The translations under genes were made by a program, and so were the position numbers. 60,542 nt of DNA from Gordonia hirsuta DSM 44140 = NBRC 16056 (lineage in GTDB: Bacteria; Actinomycetota; Actinomycetes; Mycobacteriales; Mycobacteriaceae), in the NCBI RefSeq assembly GCF_000333015.1, contig NZ_BANT01000030.1:1-60542 (forward strand), read 5' to 3'. The stretch's first letter is position 1, and the number at the start of each line of letters is the position of its first letter. Positions 26,127 to 35,035 of the stretch are shown piece by piece. The notes under the pieces are model-generated. The model was not told the origin of the DNA. It ran no database searches and saw nothing but the letters and a program-made list of their open reading frames with translations.

Positions 26127-27041
26127 TCAGGCTCCTTCCGCGGCGGAACCAGCCGCAGATGCGTCTGGGATGACGAACCGGACGCCTGTCATGATCTCGG
26201 ATTCGTCCCACAGACGACTGGCGAGCGTCCGATTGCGCGAGAGCCTGGTCGACCGCGAAGGCCGCACCGGTCCGCGCGAGGAGATAAGCATGCCCGTCGG
26301 CCCCCAATACACCGACGGATCTGCCGATTCGGTCGCAGCGAACAGCGTCGACTCGGCGGCCCGTTCCGGGGCGTGCCCGACGACACTGGCGCCCACTTTG
26401 CCGATCCGGTCGAAGATCGTCTCGGTGCGGGAGAACAGATCGGTGCCCGACACCCCCGGATGGACGCCGTACGAGCGAACCTGACTGCCCGCCGCCGTGA
26501 GTCGGCGTTCCAGCTCGCGCGCGAACATCAGATTGGCCAACTTCGACTGCGCGTAGCCGAGGTTCCGCTGGTACCTGCGCCGCTCGTAGTTGAGGTCGTC
26601 GATCCAGAGCTTCGGTGTGTGCGCGTGTGCGATGCTCGACAATGTGACCACCCGGTCGGTGATGCGATCGATGAGGTGCGCGGTGAGTGCGAAATGCCCG
26701 AGGTGATTCACGCCGAACTGCGTCTCGAAGCCGTCGACGGTCCGCCGAAAGGGGACGTTCATGAGGCCGGCGTTATTGATCAGCACGTCGAACTCGCCCT
26801 GCTGATCGGCGAACTCACGCACCGACGCGAGATCAGCTAGATCGAGCCGCCCGACGGAGACGTCCCCGCCGATCCGCTCGGCGACCGCATTCGCCTTGCC
26901 TGTGTCACGGCAGGCCAGCACCACCGTGCCGCCCTTGTCGGCGAGGACTTTCGCCGTTATCGAGCCGAGCCCGCCGTTGCCGCCCGTGATGATGAACCGC
27001 CGCCCCGACTGGTCGCCGATGCGTTCTGGTGACCATGCCAT
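26127..27041 (-). CDS. SDR of the retinol dehydrogenase/protochlorophyllide reductase-like type
   Basis: 304 residues. TGGNGGLG is the cofactor motif, ACRDTGKANAVAERI gives NADP-type Arg after the second strand, and NNAGLMNVPF, GVNHLGHFALT, LSSIAH and YAQSK follow in order. These are hallmarks of the retinol-dehydrogenase-like branch common in actinobacteria. The start ATG (27039-27041) has a clear GAAGGAGG. The substrate is unknown. No motif A site lies in the short gap to EphD, so it is probably transcribed with EphD. Confidence 0.85.
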   Translation of the reverse strand: MAWSPERIGDQSGRRFIITGGNGGLGSITAKVLADKGGTVVLACRDTGKANAVAERIGGDVSVGRLDLADLASVREFADQQGEFDVLINNAGLMNVPFRRTVDGFETQFGVNHLGHFALTAHLIDRITDRVVTLSSIAHAHTPKLWIDDLNYERRRYQRNLGYAQSKLANLMFARELERRLTAAGSQVRSYGVHPGVSGTDLFSRTETIFDRIGKVGASVVGHAPERAAESTLFAATESADPSVYWGPTGMLISSRGPVRPSRSTRLSRNRTLASRLWDESEIMTGVRFVIPDASAAGSAAEGA

Positions 27042-27078
27042 GGTCGCCTCCTTCGTTCGTAGGTAACCGGATCCCGCC

Positions 27079-28923
27079 TCAGCGCATGAATCGCGCGGGC
27101 AGCTTGTCCATCAGGTCGGTCATCCCGCCGGATCGGGCGGCCCGTCGGACCACCCAGGGCGCGGCGCGGTTGAACAGGTACTGCGCCTTCGACTCCGGTG
27201 TCACAGGCACCACTTCCCGACGACGACGGACCGCGGTGACGATCTGCTTGGCGACCTTCTCGGGTCCGTAGCGGCGCATCGCGTACGCGCGATCGCCGAC
27301 CTCCTGCATTCGCGCCTCCTCGTCGGCGCTGACTCCGGAGATCTTGGTGTTGGTGATGATGTTGGTGTGGACGATGCCCGGACAGATCGTCGTGACACCG
27401 ATGTCGTGCTTGGCCAGTTCGGCACGCAGGCAGTCGGAGAACATGAAGACGGCCGCCTTACTGGTCGCATACGCGCCCATGTCGGGCTGTGGCGAGTAGG
27501 CGGCCATACTCGACAGGTTCACGATGTGCCCACCGAGCTTGCGATCGGCCATCGCCGCCGCAAAGACTCGCGCCACATTCACGACACCGAACAGATTGAT
27601 CCCGAGAACACGGTCGAACTCCTCGCGGGGCGTCGCCAGGAAGTCTCCCGCCGCGCCGACACCCGCGTTGTTCACCAGTACGTCTGGGACGCCGTGCTCG
27701 GCGAGGACCACCGAGGCGTGCCTCTCGACATCGGAGGGGTCCGAGACGTCGAGGCGGTATCCGTGCGCGATCCCTCCGGCCCGCTCGACGAGCGCCACGG
27801 TCTCCTTCGCGGTGTCCAGATTGATGTCGGAGACGACGATCTCGGCGCCCTGCCGGGCGAACTCGAGGGCGGTCTCGCGACCGATGCCGCTACCGCCGCC
27901 GGTGACAACGACGAGCTGGTGTTCGAAAGGTCTCATGTCTTGTCCCATCTCGGCGCGCCGCAGAGTACGCGACGCCGGCTTTCCTTCGACGTGGTCCGCC
28001 AGTTCGATCGTCGCTCCGGCAAGCAGCTGCGGGTGTGAGAACGGCAGCCAGTGGCCGCCGTCGACCACGCGCCGCCAGGTCCGCTTGTTCCAGCGGGGCT
28101 CGTCGTCGTAACTCGACTGGCGCACCGCAGGGTCGCGCGTCCCGACGATCACCTGGACCGGCACGTCGGTGTACCGTTCCTTCGGCGAGACGACGGCTTG
28201 CAGCGCGTTCGCGCGGTAGATGCGCAGAGTGCGCGTGAGATCGTTCCTGAACGTCGGCCCGAGATGAATCTGGCGGGCTGGCGCACCCTCGGCGAGCGAC
28301 AATCCCATCCGCCACCGCTGTTCGGTCATCGTCAGCTTCAGCAGGATGTTCGGAAGACCCGGAGTCATCGAGCCCAGCATGTAGAACAGCGAACCGATCT
28401 GCGCCGCGGCCAGACCGAGATTGCGTGGACTCGGACGCGCCAGACGCGAGCGCACCGCATACGTCATGTGACTGGCGCACGGCCCGGACACCGAGGTGAA
28501 CGAGGCGAACCGTCCGGACGTCCCCGGGTCGCAGACAGCCTCCCACGCAGCGACGCTGCCCCAGTCATGACCGAGGAGATGCACGGGGGCGTCCGGGCTC
28601 ACCCTATCGGCGACCGCGACGAGATCCCTGGCAAGCTCGGCGAGGGCAAAGTCCTTGTACGACTTCGGATTGGTGGTCCCGCCCGCGCCCCGGCTGTCGA
28701 TCGCGACACAGCGGAACCGGTCACGCAGGTGAGGGATCACGCCGTCCCACAAGTGATGCGAATCGGGCCATCCGTGCACCAGCAGCAAGACGGGCGCATT
28801 CGGGTCGCCCTGCACGAAGTACGCGATGTCGATTCCGTCGTTGTGGACGGTGTGCTGCTCGACCTCGTCGAACCTGCCGCCGACCGGTGCCGTCCGGGCG
28901 TCGTCGAGTCTGGATACTGTCAT
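27079..28923 (-). CDS. ephD: EphD-type fusion: epoxide hydrolase-like domain plus SDR domain
   Basis: 614 residues from the ATG at 28921-28923, which has GGGGAG four bases upstream. The N-terminal alpha/beta-hydrolase part has LLVHGWPDSHHLWD, the nucleophile Asp in GHDWGS and the His in VDGGHWLPF, an epoxide-hydrolase-like set. After a linker near residue 330 comes a complete SDR: TGGGSGIG, NNAGVGAAG, NLSSMA and YATSK. This two-domain order is that of mycobacterial EphD (Rv2214c), linked to mycolate/fatty-acid epoxide processing. Fusion suggests that epoxide opening and alcohol oxidation are consecutive. A motif A site is 55 bases upstream. Confidence 0.83.
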   Translation of the reverse strand: MTVSRLDDARTAPVGGRFDEVEQHTVHNDGIDIAYFVQGDPNAPVLLLVHGWPDSHHLWDGVIPHLRDRFRCVAIDSRGAGGTTNPKSYKDFALAELARDLVAVADRVSPDAPVHLLGHDWGSVAAWEAVCDPGTSGRFASFTSVSGPCASHMTYAVRSRLARPSPRNLGLAAAQIGSLFYMLGSMTPGLPNILLKLTMTEQRWRMGLSLAEGAPARQIHLGPTFRNDLTRTLRIYRANALQAVVSPKERYTDVPVQVIVGTRDPAVRQSSYDDEPRWNKRTWRRVVDGGHWLPFSHPQLLAGATIELADHVEGKPASRTLRRAEMGQDMRPFEHQLVVVTGGGSGIGRETALEFARQGAEIVVSDINLDTAKETVALVERAGGIAHGYRLDVSDPSDVERHASVVLAEHGVPDVLVNNAGVGAAGDFLATPREEFDRVLGINLFGVVNVARVFAAAMADRKLGGHIVNLSSMAAYSPQPDMGAYATSKAAVFMFSDCLRAELAKHDIGVTTICPGIVHTNIITNTKISGVSADEEARMQEVGDRAYAMRRYGPEKVAKQIVTAVRRRREVVPVTPESKAQYLFNRAAPWVVRRAARSGGMTDLMDKLPARFMR

Positions 28924-28977
28924 GTGCTCCCCACGAGGTCGTTCCAGGCGTGGCGAACACTCGCCACCGGAACTAAC

Positions 28978-28990
28978 AGTAAGGGGTACT
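28978..28990. promoter_or_regulatory. Motif A operator, site A6, EphD promoter
   Basis: AGTAAGGGGTACT matches AGTA-N5-TACT exactly. It is 55 bases upstream of the EphD start and just beyond the stop of the ABC1 kinase gene, so EphD has its own regulated promoter. Confidence 0.65.
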
Positions 28991-29004
28991 AGCAGTAGGT
29001 GCAA

Positions 29005-30390
29005 TCATCTTCCGCGACGGGAGTCCGCCCACTCTTTCTCCCCGTGGCCCAGCTCCGTCGCAGGATCGGCGTCCGCCATCCATTCGGCACTGATCGCATA
29101 CCAGTTCGCCGACGCATCCAGCCCGCGGAGCATCGTGGTCGTGAACAGGTCGACCCGGCGAGACGCCAGATGCGCGGGCGGGAACAGGTAGCGCCGGAAA
29201 TCCCCGAACTCCTCAGCGCGCGGATCGAACATCTGAAAGATCGCCTCTTCGACCCCCCGCACGTTCGTGACCTCGTCCCGCGTCTGCCACCCGTAGGCGT
29301 GCGCGGCGTACTCGACGAGCAGGGCCGGGTCGGGCGACCAGTCCGGAGTGATGAGACCGTGTTCGCTGAGGCTGTTCGACAGTCGCTGCGCGTCGTTGTC
29401 GACAGCAGCGCGCCAGACGTCCTTCTCGACCGCGATCTCGGCCGGACTCATGAACTTGTAGGCCCCGAAGTCGATGAAGCCGACCGTGCCGTCGCCGCGG
29501 AGCAGCACGTTCCCCAGATGCGGGTCGGCGCAGAACTCCCGGTTTCGGTAGATTCCGCCGACGTAGAACCGGAACAGGATCTCGCCCAGGCGATCACGTT
29601 CGGCCTGATCCCGCTCCCCCGCGGGGTCGAACCGCACCCCGTCGCACCACTCGGTCACGAGAACGTTCGACGAACTGTATTCGGCGAGGCTGTCCGGGAC
29701 GTAGGCGAACGGGTGATCGCGGTACATTCGCGCAACCCGGTGCTGATTGACCGCCTCGGTCTCGTACGCCAGCTCGTTCTCCAGGGCATCCCGTACCTCG
29801 CGGATGAACGCCTTCGTCGACACCGTCGGCAGCACGCGACGCCAGAACCAGAGAAACGCGGTGAGATTCTTGATGTCGGCCCGCACCGCCTGGTCGATGC
29901 CCGGATACTTGACCTTCACCGCGACGTCCCGTCCATCACGCAACGTCGCTCGATACACCTGGCCGATCGAGGCGGACCCGACCGGATCGGGGTCGAAATC
30001 GGAGAACACCACGGAAAGCCGGGCCCCGAGGCTGGTCTCCATCTCACGACGCATCTGCCGGAACTCCACCTCGGGAACCGCGTCGCACAGCGAGCTCAAC
30101 CGCTCCTGAAACGGTTCTCGGTAAGCCCTCGGCAGCGACGACATGTCGACCATCGACAGCATCTGCCCGATCTTGGCGGCACCGCCCTTCATCGACCCGA
30201 GCACGTTGACAAGCTGTTCGGCCGCGGCGATGGCGCTCTGCTCGCTGCGCGAGCGCCGAACGTCCCGAGGTTGCCCGAGACTCGACACCTGCGTGCCGAC
30301 ACTCCGTGAGATCTGCCCTACCGCGACACGCGCGACCGCGCCACCACGCGACACCCGTGACGTGGAGAGCTTTCCCGACTCCCTGCCCAC
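29005..30390 (-). CDS. ABC1/AarF (UbiB-like) atypical kinase, copy 1
   Basis: About 461 residues from the GTG at 30388-30390 with GGAGG eight bases upstream; an earlier GTG at 30405 is possible. Conserved UbiB-family elements are present: the KxGQ helix in MKGGAAKIGQML, GSASIGQVYRA, VAVKVKYP, EWCDGV and the DFG motif in GFIDFGAYK. The catalytic-loop segment reads DPHLGN instead of the usual DPHPGN. The family binds ATP and acts on lipid/quinone metabolism rather than as a normal protein kinase. System B has a second copy at 58065. It is divergent from the PF10118 remnant across a 178-base region containing motif A. Confidence 0.87.
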   Translation of the reverse strand: MGRESGKLSTSRVSRGGAVARVAVGQISRSVGTQVSSLGQPRDVRRSRSEQSAIAAAEQLVNVLGSMKGGAAKIGQMLSMVDMSSLPRAYREPFQERLSSLCDAVPEVEFRQMRREMETSLGARLSVVFSDFDPDPVGSASIGQVYRATLRDGRDVAVKVKYPGIDQAVRADIKNLTAFLWFWRRVLPTVSTKAFIREVRDALENELAYETEAVNQHRVARMYRDHPFAYVPDSLAEYSSSNVLVTEWCDGVRFDPAGERDQAERDRLGEILFRFYVGGIYRNREFCADPHLGNVLLRGDGTVGFIDFGAYKFMSPAEIAVEKDVWRAAVDNDAQRLSNSLSEHGLITPDWSPDPALLVEYAAHAYGWQTRDEVTNVRGVEEAIFQMFDPRAEEFGDFRRYLFPPAHLASRRVDLFTTTMLRGLDASANWYAISAEWMADADPATELGHGEKEWADSRRGR

Positions 30391-30540
30391 CGGAATCACC
30401 TCCACCTTCGTCTACCACTCGAGCCTGTTCGGCACATCCTTCTGTGACCAGCGACACTATCACCAGCGTCGCCTCACCCGGCGACGGCGAACCCGACCAC
30501 CCCCGACCCCTTGGCACACGCCACTCTCGCCGGTACCTTA

Positions 30541-30553
30541 AGTACCAGTTACT
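30541..30553. promoter_or_regulatory. Motif A operator, site A7
   Basis: AGTACCAGTTACT matches AGTA-N5-TACT exactly and lies 15 bases before the start of the PF10118 remnant at 30569. A palindromic GGTACC at 30532-30537 is next to it. The ABC1 kinase start is 150 bases away on the other side. Confidence 0.68.
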
Positions 30554-30568
30554 AGAGATTAGAGGCGT

Positions 30569-30948
30569 ATGCTCACCCCCCAGGAGACAGTCCGGAACGA
30601 CCTGGACTCGGGCCCAGTCGTGCTTCAGGCGCGAAACGTCAGTTTCGACTTCTCTTCGTCCCCTTTCACTACTTGGTAGGGACCGGAGCCATCATCGCCG
30701 GCCTGCTGCTCGGCGGTGTGCTGATGACCCGCGCCGACCCGAGCGTTCCCAACGTCCGCGTGTTCCGGTCGGTCCGGATGGCCAACAGCGCCATGCGCAG
30801 CGGTTCCCTATTCAGCTGGAGCCTGATCGGGAAGGCGTTCCGCGCGTACCTACGTCACGGTTTCACCCCGGAGTCCATTGGCAGCACCGCGCAAGCGGTG
30901 GCCTATCTCGCCAAGTCGCCTGCTGCGAAGGCCGCGGCGCATGGCTGA
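30569..30948 (+). pseudogene. PF10118-type metal-dependent hydrolase/diiron protein, internally deleted and frameshifted
   Basis: Starting at ATG 30569-30571, 36 codons encode QARNVSFDFSSSPF, the typical N-terminal block of PF10118 proteins, before a TAG at 30677-30679. One missing base near 30666-30669 (CCTTTCACT) would continue into a second frame with HYLVGTGAIIAG and a C-terminal region ending YLAKSPAAKAAAHG. Family members are about 270-300 residues; here about 126 remain. The middle part, with the Glu/His metal ligands, is absent. The gene therefore looks deleted as well as frameshifted. Its end overlaps the intact reductase gene by eight bases. Confidence 0.65.
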
Positions 30949-32071
30949 CGAAGCAACGACCACTCGCACTCTCCGGCCGCCTGTCGAGAACGAGGTCTTC
31001 ACCGAGCGGCTGAACCGCGCCGACCTCATCATTGCACCGCTGATGCGCCGCATGGTCGGCCGCGGGATTCGCGCCGCGGCCAAGCACAGCCCGCGATTCG
31101 GGGTCGGCAGCCACACCCCGCGAGCACTGCAGGCGACGACGGCCGTCCGGGTGGCTTCGCGCGAAGCGGCATCGCCGGACGGCAGCGTCGTCACGCTCAC
31201 CTTCGAGCGCTTCGATCGCGGCAAACTACCCGAGTGGTTCCCTGGCGCCCACCTCGACGTCATGCTTCCGTCCGGGCGCCGGCGGCAGTACTCGCTCTGC
31301 GGCGAGCCGGCCGACCGGAGCCGGTACCGGATAGCGGTGCGCCGGATCGACGACGGCGCAGGCGGATCCCCCGAGGTGCACGCGCTGAACATCGGCGACA
31401 CCGTCACCGTGTCCCACCCGAGGAACGCCTTCCCGTTCGCACCGATCGGGCACCTCGACTCCGGCGACCGCCGGATCCGTCTGGTCGCGGCCGGTATCGG
31501 CATCACGCCGATCATCACCATGGCCGAGGCCGCGCACCGCCTCGGCCTGGACTGGTCGCTGGCGTACCTCGGCCGTTCCCTCGAATCGCTGGCCTTCGTC
31601 GAGCGCGTGCACCGTCTCGGTGCCCGCGCCGTCGTTCACACCGACGGCCCCCTCGCGGTTGCCGACATCGTCGGCGACACCCGACCGGGGACAGCACTGT
31701 ACATCTGCGGCCCGGGACCTCTGATCGAGGAGGCGGCGGATCTGACGCTCGACGCAGACGGTGTCGAGATGCATTTCGAACGGTTCACCCTGCCGCCGAT
31801 CAGGGATGGCAGGCCGTTCCGGGTGATCCTGGCCCGATCCGGCGAGACGATCGACGTCCCCGCCGACCGAACGATGCTCGACGCGATTCTCGACTCCCAT
31901 CCCGGCACTGTGCACTCATGCCGGCAGGGCTTCTGCGGGACCTGCCGACTGCGGGTACTCAGTGGTCGACCCGAGCACCGCGACAGCATGCTGGCCCCGA
32001 ATGATCGAGCAGACGGGGCCATCCTTCCCTGTATCTCCCGAGCAGCCGACGACCTCGTCATCGACCTGTAG
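30941..32071 (+). CDS. Ferredoxin-type oxidoreductase of the PDR/VanB class
   Basis: 376 residues from the ATG at 30941-30943. The FNR-like domain includes RRQYSLCGEP (about 127-136), the nucleotide domain has AAGIGITPIIT, and the C-terminal [2Fe-2S] domain has CRQGFCGTC plus a last Cys in LPCIS. This class passes electrons from NAD(P)H to an oxygenase. In related actinobacteria such a reductase often follows a PF10118 gene; here that gene is a remnant, so the original partner seems lost. It lies upstream of a BVMO-like gene on the same strand with a 37-base gap. Confidence 0.85.
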   Translation: MADEATTTRTLRPPVENEVFTERLNRADLIIAPLMRRMVGRGIRAAAKHSPRFGVGSHTPRALQATTAVRVASREAASPDGSVVTLTFERFDRGKLPEWFPGAHLDVMLPSGRRRQYSLCGEPADRSRYRIAVRRIDDGAGGSPEVHALNIGDTVTVSHPRNAFPFAPIGHLDSGDRRIRLVAAGIGITPIITMAEAAHRLGLDWSLAYLGRSLESLAFVERVHRLGARAVVHTDGPLAVADIVGDTRPGTALYICGPGPLIEEAADLTLDADGVEMHFERFTLPPIRDGRPFRVILARSGETIDVPADRTMLDAILDSHPGTVHSCRQGFCGTCRLRVLSGRPEHRDSMLAPNDRADGAILPCISRAADDLVIDL

Positions 32072-32108
32072 CCCGCCGCACACCAACGAATCACCCAGTA
32101 GGACGACG

Positions 32109-33680
32109 ATGACCCACTTACCAGAACTCTCGCCACGCGCCGCCCGATACGCCTACCGCGATCTGCCGCAGCCCGACGTGACCGCTGTGATCATCGGCGC
32201 CGGATTCGCCGGAATGGGCGCGGGCCATCGCCTGCTCAAGCGCGGGGTCGGCGATTTCCTCATCTTCGAGAAGGCCTCCGGTGTCGGCGGCACCTGGCGA
32301 CACAACACGTATCCGGGGATCGAGGTCGACATCCCTTCGGTCGCCTACTCGTACGCGGAGGCACCGAACCCGGACTGGTCGCACAGCTTCGCTTCCGGCG
32401 CCGAACTCCTCCAGTATGCCGAGGACTGTGCCGACAGGTTCAAGCTCGGCAGCAAGTTCCGTTTCGACACCGAAGTACTCTCCCTGGCGTTCGACGACGA
32501 GACCGACCTCTGGCATGTCCAGGCACGAGACACCGTCGGGGAGTTCACCCTCACCACGCGGTTCGTCATCTCCTGTCATGGGGCACTCAGCACCCCCGCC
32601 GAGCCGGTCATCCCAGGGATCGGTCGATTCAGCGGCAAGGTGATCCTCTCCCAGCGATGGGACCACGGCTATTCGTTGGCGGGCAAGCGTGTCGCGGTGA
32701 TAGGTACCGGAGCGACCGGAATCCAGGTGATTCCGGCGATCGCCGACGAGGTCGCACACCTCACGGTCTTCCAGCGGACCCCGTCCTACGTAGGACCGAA
32801 GTTCAATCCGAAGATCCCGAGTCTGCTCAAGTTCATGCTTCGTTACGTACCCTTCCTGCACCGTATCGTGCGCGCGGCGGGCGTCGCCGGAATCGATGCC
32901 GCGCAGACTTACGGCGTGATCCGTCACCGCCAGTTCCCGTTTCTCACCAAGGCGGCTGGAGCGTTGATACGCGCCTCGATGAAAGCGCGGATCCGCGACA
33001 GAGAACTGCAAGACAAGCTGATTCCCGACTACGGATTCGCCTGTAAACGTCCGCTGTCGTCACCCGACTACCTCGAGACCTTCAAGCGGAGCGACGTCAC
33101 CCTGATCACCGAACCCATCGACGAAGTCGTCGCCGAGGGAATCCGGACAGTCGACGGCACCCTTCATTCCGTCGATGTGATCGTTCTTGCGACCGGCTTC
33201 AAGGTGTTCGACATACCGCACGAGATCATCGGCACCGAGGGTATCGAGTTGGGTGAGCGGTGGAGGACCGAGCGGATGCAGGCCTACCAGGGCGCGTCGG
33301 TACCCGGATACCCGAATCTGTTCTTGGCGCCGGGTCCGTACGGGGTGATCGGATTCAACTGGTTCGACACGATCCGGCTCACCACCGGCCTCGCGGTCGA
33401 CGTGGTGTGCGAGACGATCCTGCGGACGGCCACCCGGGTCGAAGTGCGTCGCGACGAGTTCGCCTCGTTCACCGATCGCGCGACCCGCGCGACCGAGTCG
33501 ACGGTTTTCAAGAGCCCGAGCTGTGCCGGGTCGAACACCTACTACCTCGACGCTCACGGCGATACGCCGTTCCTGAGGCCGTTCTCGATCGCCTCATCGA
33601 CCCGGATGGTCCGCTCGGCTCACTCGGCGTACGAGTACACCCGCCGCCACCCCGACCACGCGGACCGCATCACGGTCTGA
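32109..33680 (+). CDS. BVMO-like flavin monooxygenase, fingerprint His absent
   Basis: 523 residues from the ATG at 32109-32111 behind TAGGA. FAD motif GAGFAGMG (about 29-36), then GGTWRHNTYPG, a fingerprint region reading FSGKVILSQRWD in which the expected His is Leu, and the NADPH motif GTGATG. A conserved ATGF motif follows in VIVLATGF. The protein is full length and intact, so it is likely active, perhaps on a different substrate or reaction than classical BVMOs. It ends the plus-strand operon begun by the PF10118 remnant. Confidence 0.87.
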   Translation: MTHLPELSPRAARYAYRDLPQPDVTAVIIGAGFAGMGAGHRLLKRGVGDFLIFEKASGVGGTWRHNTYPGIEVDIPSVAYSYAEAPNPDWSHSFASGAELLQYAEDCADRFKLGSKFRFDTEVLSLAFDDETDLWHVQARDTVGEFTLTTRFVISCHGALSTPAEPVIPGIGRFSGKVILSQRWDHGYSLAGKRVAVIGTGATGIQVIPAIADEVAHLTVFQRTPSYVGPKFNPKIPSLLKFMLRYVPFLHRIVRAAGVAGIDAAQTYGVIRHRQFPFLTKAAGALIRASMKARIRDRELQDKLIPDYGFACKRPLSSPDYLETFKRSDVTLITEPIDEVVAEGIRTVDGTLHSVDVIVLATGFKVFDIPHEIIGTEGIELGERWRTERMQAYQGASVPGYPNLFLAPGPYGVIGFNWFDTIRLTTGLAVDVVCETILRTATRVEVRRDEFASFTDRATRATESTVFKSPSCAGSNTYYLDAHGDTPFLRPFSIASSTRMVRSAHSAYEYTRRHPDHADRITV

Positions 33681-33703
33681 CCGCTACCGATTGAGGCAAC
33701 GGC

Positions 33704-34198
33704 CTACTGCGGGCTCGGAATACGAAACTCACTCACCTTGTCGCCGGCGACCGTCAGGAAAGCGTGGCTCTGACCGTTGAACCGATTGCTGCGCCAGTCG
33801 AATTGAATCTCGGTGACGTGGCCGCTGGTGACCGCCGACGTCACTGTGATCGTGGCATCCTGCCCAATTGCATCGGTCGCCGCCCAACTCGCTATTCCCT
33901 CCGCGCCGCGCAGCACGCGACCCCAGTCGTCGATGACACCATCCGGCGTGAACGCCGCGACAAACGCCTCAGTATCCCCGTTGTTGATGGCATCGACGAC
34001 CGCCCGGACAGGCGCTGGAAGAACGCTCACAGATTCACCCGCTGACGTCGCCTGAGTGGCCTCGGAGGGCCGGTCTTTGCTCCCGACGCCGCTATCGACG
34101 CTCGCGCAGCCGGTTGCTATGACAACGACCGAGTCCAAGGCACCGATGCGCAACCGGATGGCAGAAAAGTCTCCCAAGCTCCGCGGACGATCACTCAT
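33704..34198 (-). CDS. Lipoprotein with NTF2/SnoaL-like domain
   Basis: 164 residues. A hydrophobic N-terminal segment ends in a lipobox-like IATGC (Cys at about residue 31), predicting export and lipid anchoring. The rest is an NTF2/SnoaL-like domain with VVDAINNGDTEAFVAAFTPDG and VIDDWGRVLRGAEGIASW. The latter matches TVDDWGRLFIGRRQIEAW in the cytosolic protein at 40863. Such domains bind or isomerise small hydrophobic molecules. The ATG at 34196-34198 overlaps the stop of the small membrane protein upstream by eight bases. Confidence 0.72.
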   Translation of the reverse strand: MSDRPRSLGDFSAIRLRIGALDSVVVIATGCASVDSGVGSKDRPSEATQATSAGESVSVLPAPVRAVVDAINNGDTEAFVAAFTPDGVIDDWGRVLRGAEGIASWAATDAIGQDATITVTSAVTSGHVTEIQFDWRSNRFNGQSHAFLTVAGDKVSEFRIPSPQ

Positions 34199-34469
34199 CT
34201 CGTGCCCCCGGCGCGCGGCGCCCGATCAGGTGGACGCCGACTGAGGCAACCACGACGGCTGGCAAGACGTTGATCAGCAGAATGGGCAGTTCCTCCGCCA
34301 GGCTGTAGCCATGACTGACTCCCAGACCCAGGTTGGCGATCATCGCGATCGTCCAGAGGAGACTGAACCACACCGCGGCGCGGCGCGTGCCGAGCCGACT
34401 CCGATGCCCCACCACCAGTGAAACCAGCGCCAGCACGAGCCCAATGGAGACGATGATTATTGTCCGCAC
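34191..34469 (-). CDS. Small integral membrane protein, unknown
   Basis: 92 residues, start GTG at 34467-34469, with about three hydrophobic segments (near 2-20, 33-50 and 62-83). I recognise no family. It is sandwiched in a minus-strand operon between an SRPBCC protein and the NTF2-like lipoprotein, overlapping the latter. The conserved setting argues that it is real. It could anchor or assist its neighbours. Confidence 0.6.
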   Translation of the reverse strand: MRTIIIVSIGLVLALVSLVVGHRSRLGTRRAAVWFSLLWTIAMIANLGLGVSHGYSLAEELPILLINVLPAVVVASVGVHLIGRRAPGARDE

Positions 34470-34496
34470 GACGTCATCCCTTTTCTGTCGCTTCGG

Positions 34497-34925
34497 TCAG
34501 GCTCGCCGGAGCTTCCGGTTGGCGAACCACAGCATGGCGAAGGTGAAGACTCTCAGCGCGCCGTCGACCAACAGCCCGGGAACAGGGAGCTTCAGGTCCG
34601 TTGCCATCGAATAGTCGACCTGCGTGCTCGCGCCATGTGGCACGAAGGAGATCTCACCGGAATGCTCGCGCACGGGCAATCGGCCGGTGACGAGTTCGTA
34701 GCGAATCGACTGCTCCGGACGCACCTCGACGATCTTCTCTCTGACGCCCACCGGTCCCAGGCCGAGCCGGTGGATCGCCCCCACGCCCTGACGGCTGTCC
34801 ACACCGGGCCGCACGAGCCGCGCGGTCAGCGGCAGATACGTCGAGTAGTTCTCACGATCAGCAAGTAGATCGAAAACCGTCTCCACTGGTGCGTCGATCA
34901 ATCTCCTCGTCGTGACCTTTCGCAT
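34497..34925 (-). CDS. SRPBCC-family protein
   Basis: 142 residues. The start RKVTTRRLIDAPVETVFDLLADRENYSTYLP is the classical first strand and helix of the START-like SRPBCC fold (polyketide cyclase/dehydrase type). The C-terminal helix ends with basic residues. It has ATG at 34923-34925 and is the first gene of a three-gene minus-strand operon with a perfect motif B palindrome 73 bases upstream. It probably binds a hydrophobic ligand shared with system B. Confidence 0.8.
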   Translation of the reverse strand: MRKVTTRRLIDAPVETVFDLLADRENYSTYLPLTARLVRPGVDSRQGVGAIHRLGLGPVGVREKIVEVRPEQSIRYELVTGRLPVREHSGEISFVPHGASTQVDYSMATDLKLPVPGLLVDGALRVFTFAMLWFANRKLRRA

Positions 34926-34997
34926 CGTCTGCCCTTCTCGTGCGCCAGGACGCCGATCGCCCCGGACCTTGATCGATTCTCACTCAACAATAGTCGT

Positions 34998-35011
34998 ACT
35001 GATGTATCAGT
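34998..35011. promoter_or_regulatory. Motif B operator, site B1, perfect palindrome
   Basis: ACTGATGTATCAGT is a perfect 14-base palindrome, followed by CTATAATT, which resembles the TTC-N-ATAAA extension of the other motif B sites. It lies in the gap between the MmpL stop and the SRPBCC operon start and can only regulate the latter. Confidence 0.7.
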
Positions 35012-35035
35012 CTATAATTGGCTGTCGTCCCGGCG

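Noticed and set aside
28999..30309. Plus-strand open frame of 436 codons opposite the ABC1 kinase
   Set aside because: The minus strand has clear kinase motifs; the plus frame is a GC-driven shadow.
7616..33680. A steroid-degradation (cholesterol) gene cluster
   Set aside because: Mce and a KshB-like reductase suggested it, but no KshA, KstD, Hsa ring-cleavage genes, acyl-CoA dehydrogenases or thiolases are present, and I found no KstR/KstR2-type boxes by eye.
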